A stretch of 28,394 nucleotides of DNA from an uncultured Alphaproteobacteria bacterium (GTDB taxonomy: Bacteria > Pseudomonadota > Alphaproteobacteria > RF32 > CAG-239): contig CAKQUG010000011.1 of NCBI GenBank assembly GCA_934277545.1, positions 1 through 28,394 of the forward strand, in the 5' to 3' direction. Both the position numbers and the translations under genes were made by a program. The notes below the pieces were generated by a model, which saw only the letters and a program-made list of their open reading frames with translations, made no database searches and was not told the DNA's origin. The stretch's first letter is position 1; each line of letters opens with the position of its first letter. Below, in pieces: positions 8,526 to 16,174 of this stretch.

Positions 8526-9362
8526 TCACTTTCTATCACTGCTTTGAGAGACCAGCCACTTATAAAGTGCCAGCATTGTCTCATCACCGCTGGCGGCAAA
8601 GTCTTCCGGATGCCACTGCACGCACAAAATGCCTTTATCCATTTTGCCCCAGGCCTCGGGAATACAATCAGACGAGATAGCGTAAATTTCAAGGTCGCTG
8701 TTCTTGTCGTCCGGTATCAAGCCTTCTCTGTGGCGAGAGTTTACCGTAAACTTACCTTTACCAAGCAAACGCTGAAACGGTGTCGCCGGATACACGATAA
8801 CCGGATGAGCATTTACCTCTGAGGTTTTGTGTTCAACAGATGAGCGTGTTTCGTGCAAATCACGATACATCTTCATACCATGAACACCTGCAACCATCTG
8901 CGCACCGGCACAAATTCCCAAAATAGGAACAAATTTTGCTTCGGCCTCGCGGATAGCCTTAAGATAAGCCATAGAACGAAGACTAGGCACTTCCGGATTA
9001 TCAACTCGGGTTGCATAGAATTCGTCAGGAGAAACAAACGCTCCGCCGGGCAGAACCAAACCGTCAACATCAGTCATTTGCGCTTCAACCAGATTGTAGC
9101 ACAAGCCCCTGATGCAACCGCCGGACATGCAAATTGCCTTGGCATAATTGTAGTCAATCGAATAATGTCCCTTTTCTCGTCCGAGCAAGAAACCTATTGT
9201 CGGATAGTCTGAACTAATATCAAGTCCGAGCTTTTCCGCTTCTACGGTTGGCAACACAATCATAGGAACCTCGCCGTTTGCAATAACTCTGCTTACTTCT
9301 TGGTCAGAAATCACATACGCGTTAAACTGCGGCTCATAGGCCAAATATAATACCTTTTGCAT
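8526..9362 (-). CDS. Class I glutamine amidotransferase, gamma-glutamyl-gamma-aminobutyrate hydrolase-like (peptidase C26)
   Basis: A 278-residue stand-alone amidotransferase-fold hydrolase that would cleave a gamma-glutamyl amide bond. LVLPGGAFVSPDEFY (102-116) forms the oxyanion region. The nucleophile is C151 in ILGICAGAQMVAG, and the His/Glu pair is H251/E253 in CVQWHPEDF. VNSRHREGL (207-215) is also typical of PuuD-like C26 proteins. All triad residues are present. No putrescine genes lie nearby, so the natural substrate is open. The ATG at 9362 has no clear Shine-Dalgarno sequence, only AT-rich DNA upstream. A deleted paralogue lies directly upstream on the same strand. Confidence 0.85.
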   Translation of the reverse strand: MQKVLYLAYEPQFNAYVISDQEVSRVIANGEVPMIVLPTVEAEKLGLDISSDYPTIGFLLGREKGHYSIDYNYAKAICMSGGCIRGLCYNLVEAQMTDVDGLVLPGGAFVSPDEFYATRVDNPEVPSLRSMAYLKAIREAEAKFVPILGICAGAQMVAGVHGMKMYRDLHETRSSVEHKTSEVNAHPVIVYPATPFQRLLGKGKFTVNSRHREGLIPDDKNSDLEIYAISSDCIPEAWGKMDKGILCVQWHPEDFAASGDETMLALYKWLVSQSSDRK

Positions 9363-9436
9363 AAAAATAATATTTAGAAATAATAATAATGTTAACGGTA
9401 TTGATTATAGACAATCGACATTTTTTGTCAAGTTTT

Positions 9437-9857
9437 TTATATTATTTTGTAATTTTGTGCCTGCTGCGCCAGCCAATTATAAATATGCTGCATGGAAATA
9501 TCGCCGTTGGCGGCAAAATCTTCGGGGTGCCATTGAATACACAATATATGTTTCTCGGCATTTCCCCAGGCTTCCGGAACATTGTCTTCTGTGCGGGCAT
9601 AAATCGTCAGCTTGCTGTCAGAAGCGTATGGCAGCATAGATTCGGTGTGGCGGGAATTGGTTTCAATTTCATCTGTTTGCAAAAGCTCATACAGCGGCGA
9701 CGGCTTTTTGCGGCGCTTCCAGCCGTTCCATATCTTGATTTGACAAAGATATCAGCAGAATTACTTTTTGTTTTTCAAACAAATTTATTTGTTCATCGCT
9801 AATACCGAAAGCCTCAAATTGCGGCAAATATTTTAAGCTGACAGGCTGTGTTTGCAT
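9437..9857 (-). pseudogene. Degenerate second copy of the C26 amidotransferase (internal deletion and frameshift)
   Basis: Reading the minus strand from ATG 9857, with AAGGA just upstream, gives 56 residues starting MQTQPVSLKYLPQFEAFGIS and ending at TGA 9687. This aligns with the N-terminus of the intact neighbour (MQKVLYLAYEPQFNAYVIS). In another frame, SPLYELLQTDEIETNSRH runs on to CIQWHPEDFAANGD and stops at 9437. It aligns with the neighbour's last third (TPFQRLLGKGKFTVNSRH... CVQWHPEDFAASGD). The missing part is roughly residues 50-192 of the intact protein and includes the nucleophile cysteine and glycine loop. The copy cannot be catalytic. The preserved start and ribosome site suggest recent loss. 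Confidence 0.85.
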
Positions 9858-9970
9858 TTTCTTTCCTTATTTTATACGGCATTTTATATATATTTTTTTA
9901 TTCAAGATAAAGAAATAATAGCCCAAAGTCCACACTAATCACGAAAATTTGTGCATTATGCTGAAAACAC

Positions 9971-9999
9971 TTGCGTTTGAAACTGATATTTTTTAAAAT
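9971..9999 (+). promoter_or_regulatory. Candidate housekeeping promoter for the gene at 10038
   Basis: TTGCGT at 9971-9976 and TAAAAT at 9994-9999 are separated by 17 bp, about 40 bp before the start codon. The block CTTGCGTTT closely resembles CTTGCATTT in front of rpsF and tRNA-Gly in this window. Confidence 0.55.
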
Positions 10000-10037
10000 C
10001 AACGCCAGTTCAACTTTTTATCTAAAGGAGAAAAAAT

Positions 10038-10355
10038 ATGAAAAAATTGTTGGTTTTAGCTGCTGCCGCTGTTTTAGCCGCCGGCGCTGCCGAAGCAAAA
10101 ATTGATTTAGTTTCCGCCGCTCAGCAAGCTCAAAATAAAATTGACAGCGTTACTCAGGCAAATGAAAACGCCAAAGCTGATTTAGCAGCCAAGAAAAAAG
10201 AATTGGAAGAAATGCAAGCCGCTAAAAAGAAAGAGCTTGAAGAAAAACAGGCCGCTCAAAAAGCCGAACGCGAAGCTAAAGCCGCAGAACAGAAAAAGGC
10301 TTTGGAAGACACCAAAAATTCTTTGCACAACTTAAAAAATTCTTTCATGAAATAG
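10038..10355 (+). CDS. Small exported alanine/lysine/glutamate-rich coiled-coil protein
   Basis: A 105-residue protein of unknown function. Residues 1-20 are a clean signal peptide (MKK, a long Ala/Leu core, then AEA before K21), so the mature 85 residues should be periplasmic or exported. Residues 50-93 are four units of exactly 11 residues: AAKKKELEEMQ, AAKKKELEEKQ, AAQKAEREAKA and AEQKKALEDTK. Such hendecads form long straight or coiled-coil helices. No cysteine and no enzyme motif are seen. AAGGAG lies 7 bp before the ATG, and a promoter-like pair and a strong terminator flank it, so it is a single-gene unit. The design resembles small envelope coiled-coil proteins generally, but I cannot assign a family. 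Confidence 0.82.
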   Translation: MKKLLVLAAAAVLAAGAAEAKIDLVSAAQQAQNKIDSVTQANENAKADLAAKKKELEEMQAAKKKELEEKQAAQKAEREAKAAEQKKALEDTKNSLHNLKNSFMK

Positions 10356-10370
10356 TTTAAGTGCCTGCAA

Positions 10371-10413
10371 AAAAAATCTCCGGCTTGCGTTAATAACAAG
10401 GCGGAGATTTTTT
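10371..10413. terminator. Bidirectional hairpin terminator
   Basis: Perfect outer arms AAAAAATCTCCG / CGGAGATTTTTT with an inner CTTG/CAAG stem. It sits between the converging genes at 10038 (+) and 10420 (-) and has an A-run on one side and a T-run on the other. Confidence 0.92.
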
Positions 10414-10419
10414 ATCGCA

Positions 10420-10701
10420 TTATTCATATACAAACTTAACTTCCCAACGGCAGGAATTCTTTTCCCGCGGTCTGAAATAGTAACCGGCAAGCCGATTATT
10501 GCGAACAATAATACGCCACGAACCGGGAACCGTGTTTGTAATCTCAAGAACAGGAACTTTGTCCACAAACCAAGTAGACTTGCTGCTGTACTGTCCGTTA
10601 AAGGTCATTGAACTGACATTGTGCTTTGTTCCTTGACCTTTTTTCAACTGCACCTCAATAACTTTGTTTCCGGTCAGCTGATTAAGTTCAATCTTTTGCA
10701 T
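10420..10701 (-). CDS. Hypothetical protein, 93 residues
   Basis: I do not recognise this gene. The product opens MQKIELNQLTGNKVIEVQLKKGQG and has no signal peptide or membrane segment. It has one cysteine near the C-terminus and alternating hydrophobic/polar stretches (WRIIVRNNRLAGYYF, RWEVKFVYE) that suggest a small beta-rich fold. No clear Shine-Dalgarno sequence precedes ATG 10701, so the start is uncertain, though no better in-frame start is near. It converges with the coiled-coil gene across a shared terminator and lies 84 bp downstream of the WDKTK-repeat gene on the same strand. The well-formed terminator and unbroken frame favour a real gene. Confidence 0.6.
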   Translation of the reverse strand: MQKIELNQLTGNKVIEVQLKKGQGTKHNVSSMTFNGQYSSKSTWFVDKVPVLEITNTVPGSWRIIVRNNRLAGYYFRPREKNSCRWEVKFVYE

Positions 10702-10785
10702 AATTATTAAATTAAAAATAAAACATCACTGACTGATATAACTTGATATTTACAAAATGTAAAGCATTATTCGTCATAAACGCAA

Positions 10786-11253
10786 CTAATCGGCTTTTGT
10801 TTGCATATTTTTAGAACTATGAACGGTATTTTTTGCTTTATCCCATGTTTTTGCTGAAACATTTTTAGTTTTATCCCAAACTTCGGCGGAAGTTTCTTTA
10901 GTTTTATCCCAAATTTCTTCAGTCTCTTCCGAAATCTCATGAACGGCTTTTTTAGAACCTTCTTTAGTTTTATCCCATAATTTTTCGGATTCTTCCGCTA
11001 TATTATCTTTGGCTATATGCAAATTTTCTTTAGTTTTGTTCCATGTGTGATTTGTTGACATATTATCAGACATTTTAACTTCTCCCTGCTGTGATTTTAC
11101 AGATTCTGTGCCGCCGTAATTCATTTTTCGCCCGCTTTTCAACGCCTGTTCGGCCTCAACTCCTTCCGCCGCTTCCATATTCAAACTGCGACCGCTGTAG
11201 CAAACCAAACCGGCTAAAACCAGCAACGTTAACACTTTATAAGCCGTTCGCAT
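10786..11253 (-). CDS. Exported or membrane-anchored protein with seven 11-residue W-D-K-T-K repeats
   Basis: I prefer the second ATG (11253): AAGGAG is 7 bp before it but only 1-2 bp before the ATG at 11259. The product has 155 residues. Residues 7-19 are hydrophobic, a signal peptide or anchor; cysteine 18 follows GLV and is a poor lipobox. Residues 71-147 are seven tandem 11-mers beginning at 71, 82, 93, 104, 115, 126 and 137. Five start with tryptophan (WNKTK, WDKTK x3, WDKAK). An 11-residue period, rich in K, E, S and T, is the pattern of amphipathic surface-binding helices in LEA group 3 proteins, apolipoproteins and synuclein. I infer membrane-surface or stress-protective binding; no enzyme motif is present. 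Confidence 0.75.
   Translation of the reverse strand: MRTAYKVLTLLVLAGLVCYSGRSLNMEAAEGVEAEQALKSGRKMNYGGTESVKSQQGEVKMSDNMSTNHTWNKTKENLHIAKDNIAEESEKLWDKTKEGSKKAVHEISEETEEIWDKTKETSAEVWDKTKNVSAKTWDKAKNTVHSSKNMQTKAD
10813..11043 (-). repeat. Seven 33-bp coding repeats (11-residue units)
   Basis: Degenerate in-frame repeats encode the W-x-K-x-K units. The plus-strand word TTTAGTTTTATCCCA recurs exactly at 10864, 10897 and 10963, offsets that are multiples of 33 bp. Variants occur near 10830 and 11027. Confidence 0.8.
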
Positions 11254-11427
11254 CTTCATTCTCCTTTGTTACGTCGTATATATATTTGCTTTTTCGTATT
11301 TTTTTATATAATAAATAGGCCATATATTTTTACGCATTTTTAAGCAAATAGATTTATATTTTTTACAAAGGCTTTGATTTAAGCCATTTTATTATACGGA
11401 AAGTTATTTGAAATAGAAGGATTGGAT

Positions 11428-14400
11428 ATGAGATACACTCGCACCGCTCAAGGTTTATTAAATGCGCAATACCGCAGTGTTTTGAAAAAATGCCTAATGA
11501 TTAACTTAGGTTTGTTTGCATTGGGTGCGAATGTTGCCGGCGCAGAAGATTTTATTCTAAAAGCCGAAGATTTAAGCACTTCCTCCAGCATTAAGTGGAC
11601 GGAAATTGACTCTTCGCAATATGACCCAAACGATAAAAATATGATTAAAGTAGATTTATCCTCCGGCAAATCTCAATACTTTGCATATACCTACACCAAA
11701 CCGGAAGGCGGCATGGTTTATGACACTCGCCAAGAAGGTAAAGACGGCGCCCTAACCGGCGATGTAACCGCTGATTTCATCGGAATTTCCTCTACCGACA
11801 ACGGCGGCGCTTTGAATAATACTGTCAATAACGATTTAATCATCCGCGGTAATTTTATAAACAATGAAACAACCGGCAGATTGGGCGGTGCAGTTCAAAA
11901 TAACGGACGTATTACCATAATCGGCGACTACATAAACAATGTGGTGCACGGCTACGGCGGAGCACTGCGCAACGACGGCAGTGTCGGCAGTATTACCGGA
12001 AACTTTATCGGCAACAAAGGTATTAAGCACAACGGCCCGGCCTGTGGCGGCGCTTTATACTTTAACCAACCTAACGCCCCGAAAATGGATAGCATTACCG
12101 GCTACTTTATCAACAACTATCTGGAAAACACCATGGACGATGACGTAGCCAACGACCCAGATAAAGCTGACACCGTTTATTCCAAAGGCGGAGCATTAGA
12201 TTTCTTTACATTTTCTGTCGGAAAAATCACCGGTGTATTTATCAACAACACCATTAACGCGCAAGGTTTCGGTTATGGTTCGGCAATAAACGCCGGCAAT
12301 ACTCAAATTGACGAAATTAAAGGTATTTTTATCAATAACATTGCTAAAGGTAATAGACAGGCCGGAGCAGCATTGTACTTTTACAGCAAGGATAACGGTA
12401 CTATGAAAGTAGGAAGTATCGAGGCTGATTTTTATAATAACGGCAGCTACTCTGCAAATGGGGCTGCTATAGGAGGAGCCATTTATAATAGCTCAAACTC
12501 TTCCATAGGCAGCATAACCGGCAATTTTATCAATAACTTTGCTCAATCAGAAGCCAGCACGGCTGCAGGAGGAGCCATTTATAACGACTCAAACTCTTCC
12601 ATAGGCAGTATAACCGGTAATTTTATAAATAACTTTACTAAAAGCCAAAAAGACAACAGTAGTTATTATGGCACAATGGGAGGAGCAATTTATAATGTTT
12701 CTTCAACTATTGGTAATATACTCGGTAATTTTGTAGGCAATTATGCAGAAAATTCTGTCGGAAAAAGTACTTCTGCCGGCGGAGCAATATATAATAGAGA
12801 TTCAGCTAAAATCGGAAATATACAAGGTAATTTTGAAAACAATCACGCGCTTTCAGAATATACCGGATCTCAAGGTGGGGCAATCTATAATAGTTATTCT
12901 GCTTCTATAGACAATATAACAAGCAACTTCAGCAATAATTCCGCAAAATCCCAAAATGGTTCAACTTATGGCGGAGCTATTTATAACTCCTCTGTTTCAT
13001 CCATCAGCAAAATAATCGGTAATTTTACCAACAACCTTACCAAAAGCAATTACAATATTAAAGGAAAAATCGGTACAGCTGGAGGTGCTATTTATAATTC
13101 TAATTCTACTATAGGCGATATAAGCGGTAACTTTATAAATAACCATGCAGAAAATCAAACAGGTATAAGTGCTGCTTATGGCGGCGCCATATTTAACAGA
13201 AATTCAGCTAAAATAGGTAATATTACCGGTAATTTCAGAGAAAATCATGCACAGTCTGAAAATGGCAATGTTAATGGCGGAGCTATTTATAACTCCTCAG
13301 CAACATTGAACAATATTGCAGGATATTTTATTGGAAACTATGCTAAATCTGAAAAAGGACAAACAGTCGGCGGTGTATTAACAAATACTACAGCAGAAAT
13401 AAAAACAATCAAAGGATATATGAAAAATAATTACTCTATGTCCAATTATAAATCAGCTTTTGGCGGTGCAATAGCCAATGGCGGCAATGCAAAAATAGAT
13501 ACTATTGAAGGTAATTTTATAAATAACTACGCAAAATCTGAATATGGTAGTGCGAGAAGCGGTGCTATTTATAACGTTAGTTCATCCATTATTGGCAGTA
13601 TCGAAGGTATTTTTTCCGATAACTATGCTGTAACTAATAATTCCTACGCTCAAGGAGGAGCGATTTATAATGCCTCGAATATTGACGACATAAAGTCTTC
13701 AACTTTCAGCAACAACTTTGTAAGCGGAGCAAGCGAACAGACAGACGGCGGTGCGATATGGAACAATGGTACTATCGGTTTTAGCGGCAACAACGTTTTC
13801 CAAAACAATTACAAAATCGTAAATGGCGAAAAAACGGCCAACGACATTTATAACTCCGGCACCATCAACGTGGCTGAAAACGGTTCAATTACACTCAACG
13901 GCGGAGTTACCGGTAACGGCGCTATCAATTTAGCGCAAAACGCTACCCTAAACATCAATGACGCCACTGTTTCCGACAACACTCTGACACTAGAAAAAGA
14001 CGCGGCATTGGCTTTCAACGTAAATGAAATCAACACCGCCGACACCGTTCAAAGTGGCGGAAAAATTGACAGCGACATCAAACTTAACGCCGACGCCAAC
14101 CTCAAAGTTTCAACCTATGTTGAACATGGTTCGGAAGTCGGAGTAGGCAGCTACACTTTTGCCAACAGTGTCGACACCGCTAACGGTCAATGGAAACTGA
14201 CAACCACAATTTATAACGGTTTGTATAACTATGACACCAACTTGAACGACGAGAACAACACACTGAACTTCACATTTAAGAAGAAAAACGCCACGGAAAT
14301 CGCTCAGGATTTTGGCACCGACAAAGAAACTGCTGACGAAATTTTGGCTTTAACCGGCGGAACTTCCGACAATAAGCAATTTAATCAAATCAGCGAGGCT

Positions 14401-15390
14401 GTGAACCAAAAGGCTCAAGCCGGCGACCAAAATCTGCCGAATGAGCTGAACGATTTGAACGACAACACACAAGGCAATCTTGAAGCGGCACGCGCTGTTA
14501 ACGACATTTTGGGCAAAAACATTGCCAACCGTTTGAATATTCGGCAAAATTATAATGTTTACGGCTTGTCAGGCGGCGATTTCAGCGAATATGAGCCGGA
14601 AATTTGGGCTAATGTTTTGTATCAAAAAGCCGAAAACAGCGGCGCTTTTGATTATACTGCCGACACCAAAGGCGTAATCGCGGCGATTGACGGCAAAGCC
14701 GGCAAAAACTTAACTGTTGGCATCGGTTACGCTTATCAGCAAACCGATTTGGACAGCGGTTCCAAGAGCATCGACATTGACACCCACAGTGTATTCGGTT
14801 ATGCCGAATATTTGAAAAACCACTGGTTTGCTAATGGCTTGGTTTCATATAATATGTCTTCCAACAACCAAACAAAACAAGCGTTTGGTGTCAACATTAG
14901 CGGCGATTACGATACTGATGTTTTAGGCACTCAGCTCATGGCCGGACGAGAGTTTTACGGCTGCACCGAAAACAACATCCTGCGCCTGCGTCCGCAAGCC
15001 GGTTTGCGTTATTACAAAATCAACCAAGACGGCTACACTGACAGCGCCGGTATGAACTATAACAGCACAGACAGCGATGTGGTTACCGGAGTGTTTGGAG
15101 TGGAAATCAGCGATAATACCGATTACCGCGGCACTAAAATTATGCCGAAAGCGTTTATAAATGCCACTTATGACCTGAAAAACGACGACAGTTCCATGCT
15201 GGTAAAACTGCCGAACGGCACGGCGTATAACGTATCGCAGGAAAGCAATGGCAAATTCGGCATTGAGGCCGGCGTCGGTGTGGAAATGGCAGTTACGGAT
15301 AATGCCAAAGTCGGCGTATCCTATGAATATGATTGGCGCGACGATTATTCTGCCCATACAGGTCTTTTAAACCTTAAATATGCTTTCTGA
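11428..15390 (+). CDS. Autotransporter (type Va) with beta-helix repeat passenger
   Basis: The start is ATG 11428, 7 bp after AGAAGG; a TTG two codons earlier is in frame but less likely. The product has 1320 residues. Residues 1-40 form a long signal region: basic and polar QGLLNAQYRSVLKK, then a hydrophobic core ending GANVAGA. Residues 126-797 are about 21 repeats of GGAIYN-x(5-8)-I-x-x-I-x-G-N-F-x-N-N, expected to build a right-handed beta-helix exposed on the cell surface. Residues 800-1050 form an Asn/Asp-rich linker and alpha-helical segment. From about 1055 (PEIWANVLYQKAENSGAF) to the end is an autotransporter beta-barrel that finishes LNLKYAF with terminal phenylalanine. No protease triad is visible in the passenger. 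Likely roles are adhesion or surface coating. Confidence 0.92.
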   Translation: MRYTRTAQGLLNAQYRSVLKKCLMINLGLFALGANVAGAEDFILKAEDLSTSSSIKWTEIDSSQYDPNDKNMIKVDLSSGKSQYFAYTYTKPEGGMVYDTRQEGKDGALTGDVTADFIGISSTDNGGALNNTVNNDLIIRGNFINNETTGRLGGAVQNNGRITIIGDYINNVVHGYGGALRNDGSVGSITGNFIGNKGIKHNGPACGGALYFNQPNAPKMDSITGYFINNYLENTMDDDVANDPDKADTVYSKGGALDFFTFSVGKITGVFINNTINAQGFGYGSAINAGNTQIDEIKGIFINNIAKGNRQAGAALYFYSKDNGTMKVGSIEADFYNNGSYSANGAAIGGAIYNSSNSSIGSITGNFINNFAQSEASTAAGGAIYNDSNSSIGSITGNFINNFTKSQKDNSSYYGTMGGAIYNVSSTIGNILGNFVGNYAENSVGKSTSAGGAIYNRDSAKIGNIQGNFENNHALSEYTGSQGGAIYNSYSASIDNITSNFSNNSAKSQNGSTYGGAIYNSSVSSISKIIGNFTNNLTKSNYNIKGKIGTAGGAIYNSNSTIGDISGNFINNHAENQTGISAAYGGAIFNRNSAKIGNITGNFRENHAQSENGNVNGGAIYNSSATLNNIAGYFIGNYAKSEKGQTVGGVLTNTTAEIKTIKGYMKNNYSMSNYKSAFGGAIANGGNAKIDTIEGNFINNYAKSEYGSARSGAIYNVSSSIIGSIEGIFSDNYAVTNNSYAQGGAIYNASNIDDIKSSTFSNNFVSGASEQTDGGAIWNNGTIGFSGNNVFQNNYKIVNGEKTANDIYNSGTINVAENGSITLNGGVTGNGAINLAQNATLNINDATVSDNTLTLEKDAALAFNVNEINTADTVQSGGKIDSDIKLNADANLKVSTYVEHGSEVGVGSYTFANSVDTANGQWKLTTTIYNGLYNYDTNLNDENNTLNFTFKKKNATEIAQDFGTDKETADEILALTGGTSDNKQFNQISEAVNQKAQAGDQNLPNELNDLNDNTQGNLEAARAVNDILGKNIANRLNIRQNYNVYGLSGGDFSEYEPEIWANVLYQKAENSGAFDYTADTKGVIAAIDGKAGKNLTVGIGYAYQQTDLDSGSKSIDIDTHSVFGYAEYLKNHWFANGLVSYNMSSNNQTKQAFGVNISGDYDTDVLGTQLMAGREFYGCTENNILRLRPQAGLRYYKINQDGYTDSAGMNYNSTDSDVVTGVFGVEISDNTDYRGTKIMPKAFINATYDLKNDDSSMLVKLPNGTAYNVSQESNGKFGIEAGVGVEMAVTDNAKVGVSYEYDWRDDYSAHTGLLNLKYAF
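11803..13815 (+). repeat. About 21 degenerate coding repeats of the autotransporter passenger
   Basis: Each repeat encodes a GGAIYN-like turn followed by I-x-G-N-F-I-N-N. Unit length varies, mostly between 22 and 40 codons. Units between about 12470 and 13690 are more alike and AT-richer than the first seven, which carry more divergent forms (GGALRN, GGALYF, GSAINA). Confidence 0.85.
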
Positions 15391-15414
15391 ATATAAAGCA
15401 TTGTTCCCCCTTAC

Positions 15415-15445
15415 CTGCTCAGTCTCGTATGGGGGAGCAGTTTTG
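15415..15445 (+). terminator. Probable terminator of the autotransporter gene
   Basis: CTGCTC (15415-15420) pairs with GAGCAG (15435-15440), followed by TTTT. A competing stem of C5 with G5 overlaps it. It lies 25 bp after the stop codon. Confidence 0.6.
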
Positions 15446-15465
15446 CATAAATTTGTAAAAAATCC

Positions 15466-15493
15466 TTGCATTTACAGACATTTTGTGTATATT
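15466..15493 (+). promoter_or_regulatory. Promoter of the rpsF-rpsR-rplI operon
   Basis: TTGCAT (15466-15471) and TATATT (15488-15493) are spaced 16 bp apart. Transcription would begin near 15500, leaving a leader of about 90 nt. Confidence 0.7.
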
Positions 15494-15510
15494 AGCAATC
15501 GTCCCTTGCC

Positions 15511-15573
15511 GGATTTTTAATGATTCGGCTATACATTAACCGACCCTGCCATGGGTCATTTGTTGAGTAATCC
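15511..15573 (+). promoter_or_regulatory. Structured 5' leader of rpsF; candidate S6:S18 autoregulatory RNA
   Basis: The leader can fold into a closing stem GGATT/AATCC (15511-15515 with 15569-15573), a stem TTAAC/GTTGA (15536-15540 with 15562-15566) and a hairpin GACCC-TGCCAT-GGGTC (15542-15557). A CCG (15540-15542) sits at the junction below that hairpin. The S6:S18 complex is known to bind its own mRNA leader through a CCG element resembling its 16S rRNA site. The position before rpsF-rpsR fits. The match is by eye. Confidence 0.45.
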
Positions 15574-15591
15574 ATAAGGAGATATTAAAAT

Positions 15592-15927
15592 ATGGCTAAT
15601 TATGAAAGCGTTTTAATCGCTCGTCAGGACCTCGGCGCTTCTCAAATTAACACTCTCGTTTCAGACTTGAGCGAAGTGATTAAAAAAGAAGGCGGCGAAG
15701 TTGTTAAAGTTGATAACTGGGGCTTGAAAAACCTCGCTTACCGCATCAAAAAAAATCGTAAAGGTTATTATGTTTTGTTAAACATTGTTGCTCCGGCAAA
15801 AGCTGTTGCAGAATATGAAAGACTGGTTAGATTGAATGAAGATGTTATTCGTTATATGACCGTCAAAGTAGAAGATTTCAACAACGATGTAGCTTCTGAA
15901 GAAGACGCTGCTGTTGCAGAAGCATAA
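15592..15927 (+). CDS. rpsF: 30S ribosomal protein S6
   Basis: A 111-residue S6 protein, which binds the central domain of 16S rRNA together with S18 in the small subunit platform. It opens MANYESVLIARQDL and has the family core WGLKNLAYRIKKNRKGYYVLL (residues 43-63) and the region VIRYMTVKVE. It ends in an acidic tail (EEDAAVAEA), as many alphaproteobacterial S6 proteins do. AAGGAG is 10 bp before the ATG. It is first in the rpsF-rpsR-rplI operon, 13 bp before rpsR, and may be controlled by the leader described at 15511-15573. Confidence 0.97.
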   Translation: MANYESVLIARQDLGASQINTLVSDLSEVIKKEGGEVVKVDNWGLKNLAYRIKKNRKGYYVLLNIVAPAKAVAEYERLVRLNEDVIRYMTVKVEDFNNDVASEEDAAVAEA

Positions 15928-15940
15928 GGAGTTTTTAACA

Positions 15941-16165
15941 ATGGCTAAACAAACATTTTTCAAAAGAAAAACTTGCCCGTTCTCTGGTGAAAACGGCTTG
16001 AAAATTGATTACAAAGATGTAAAACTTCTGTCTCGCTATGTTTCAGAAAAAGGTAAAATTATTCCTTCACGCATCACTTCTGTTTCTGCTAAAAAACAAA
16101 GAGAATTGGCACGCGCTATCAAACGTGCTCGTTACATTGCTTTGTTACCTTATGTTGCTATGTAG
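15941..16165 (+). CDS. rpsR: 30S ribosomal protein S18
   Basis: A 74-residue basic protein that pairs with S6 on the platform of the small subunit. The start is ATG 15941, preceded by AAGGAG at 9 bp; the same frame is open further upstream inside rpsF but has no ribosome site. Family features are the FKRKTCPF opening, IDYKDVKLLSRYVSEKGKI (residues 22-40), and the basic segment LARAIKRARYIALLPY near the C-terminus. Length is normal for S18. It is the middle gene of the operon, with 9 bp to the rplI start. Confidence 0.97.
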   Translation: MAKQTFFKRKTCPFSGENGLKIDYKDVKLLSRYVSEKGKIIPSRITSVSAKKQRELARAIKRARYIALLPYVAM

Positions 16166-16174
16166 GAGGATAAA

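Noticed and set aside
11186..11215. Lipoprotein signal at cysteine 18 of the W-D-K-T-K protein
   Set aside because: The residues before the cysteine (G-L-V) do not match a lipobox, which needs a small residue at -1.
11803..13815. CRISPR-like array
   Set aside because: The repeats are degenerate, in frame and of variable spacing, and encode beta-helix turns. No CRISPR array or cas gene is seen anywhere in the window.
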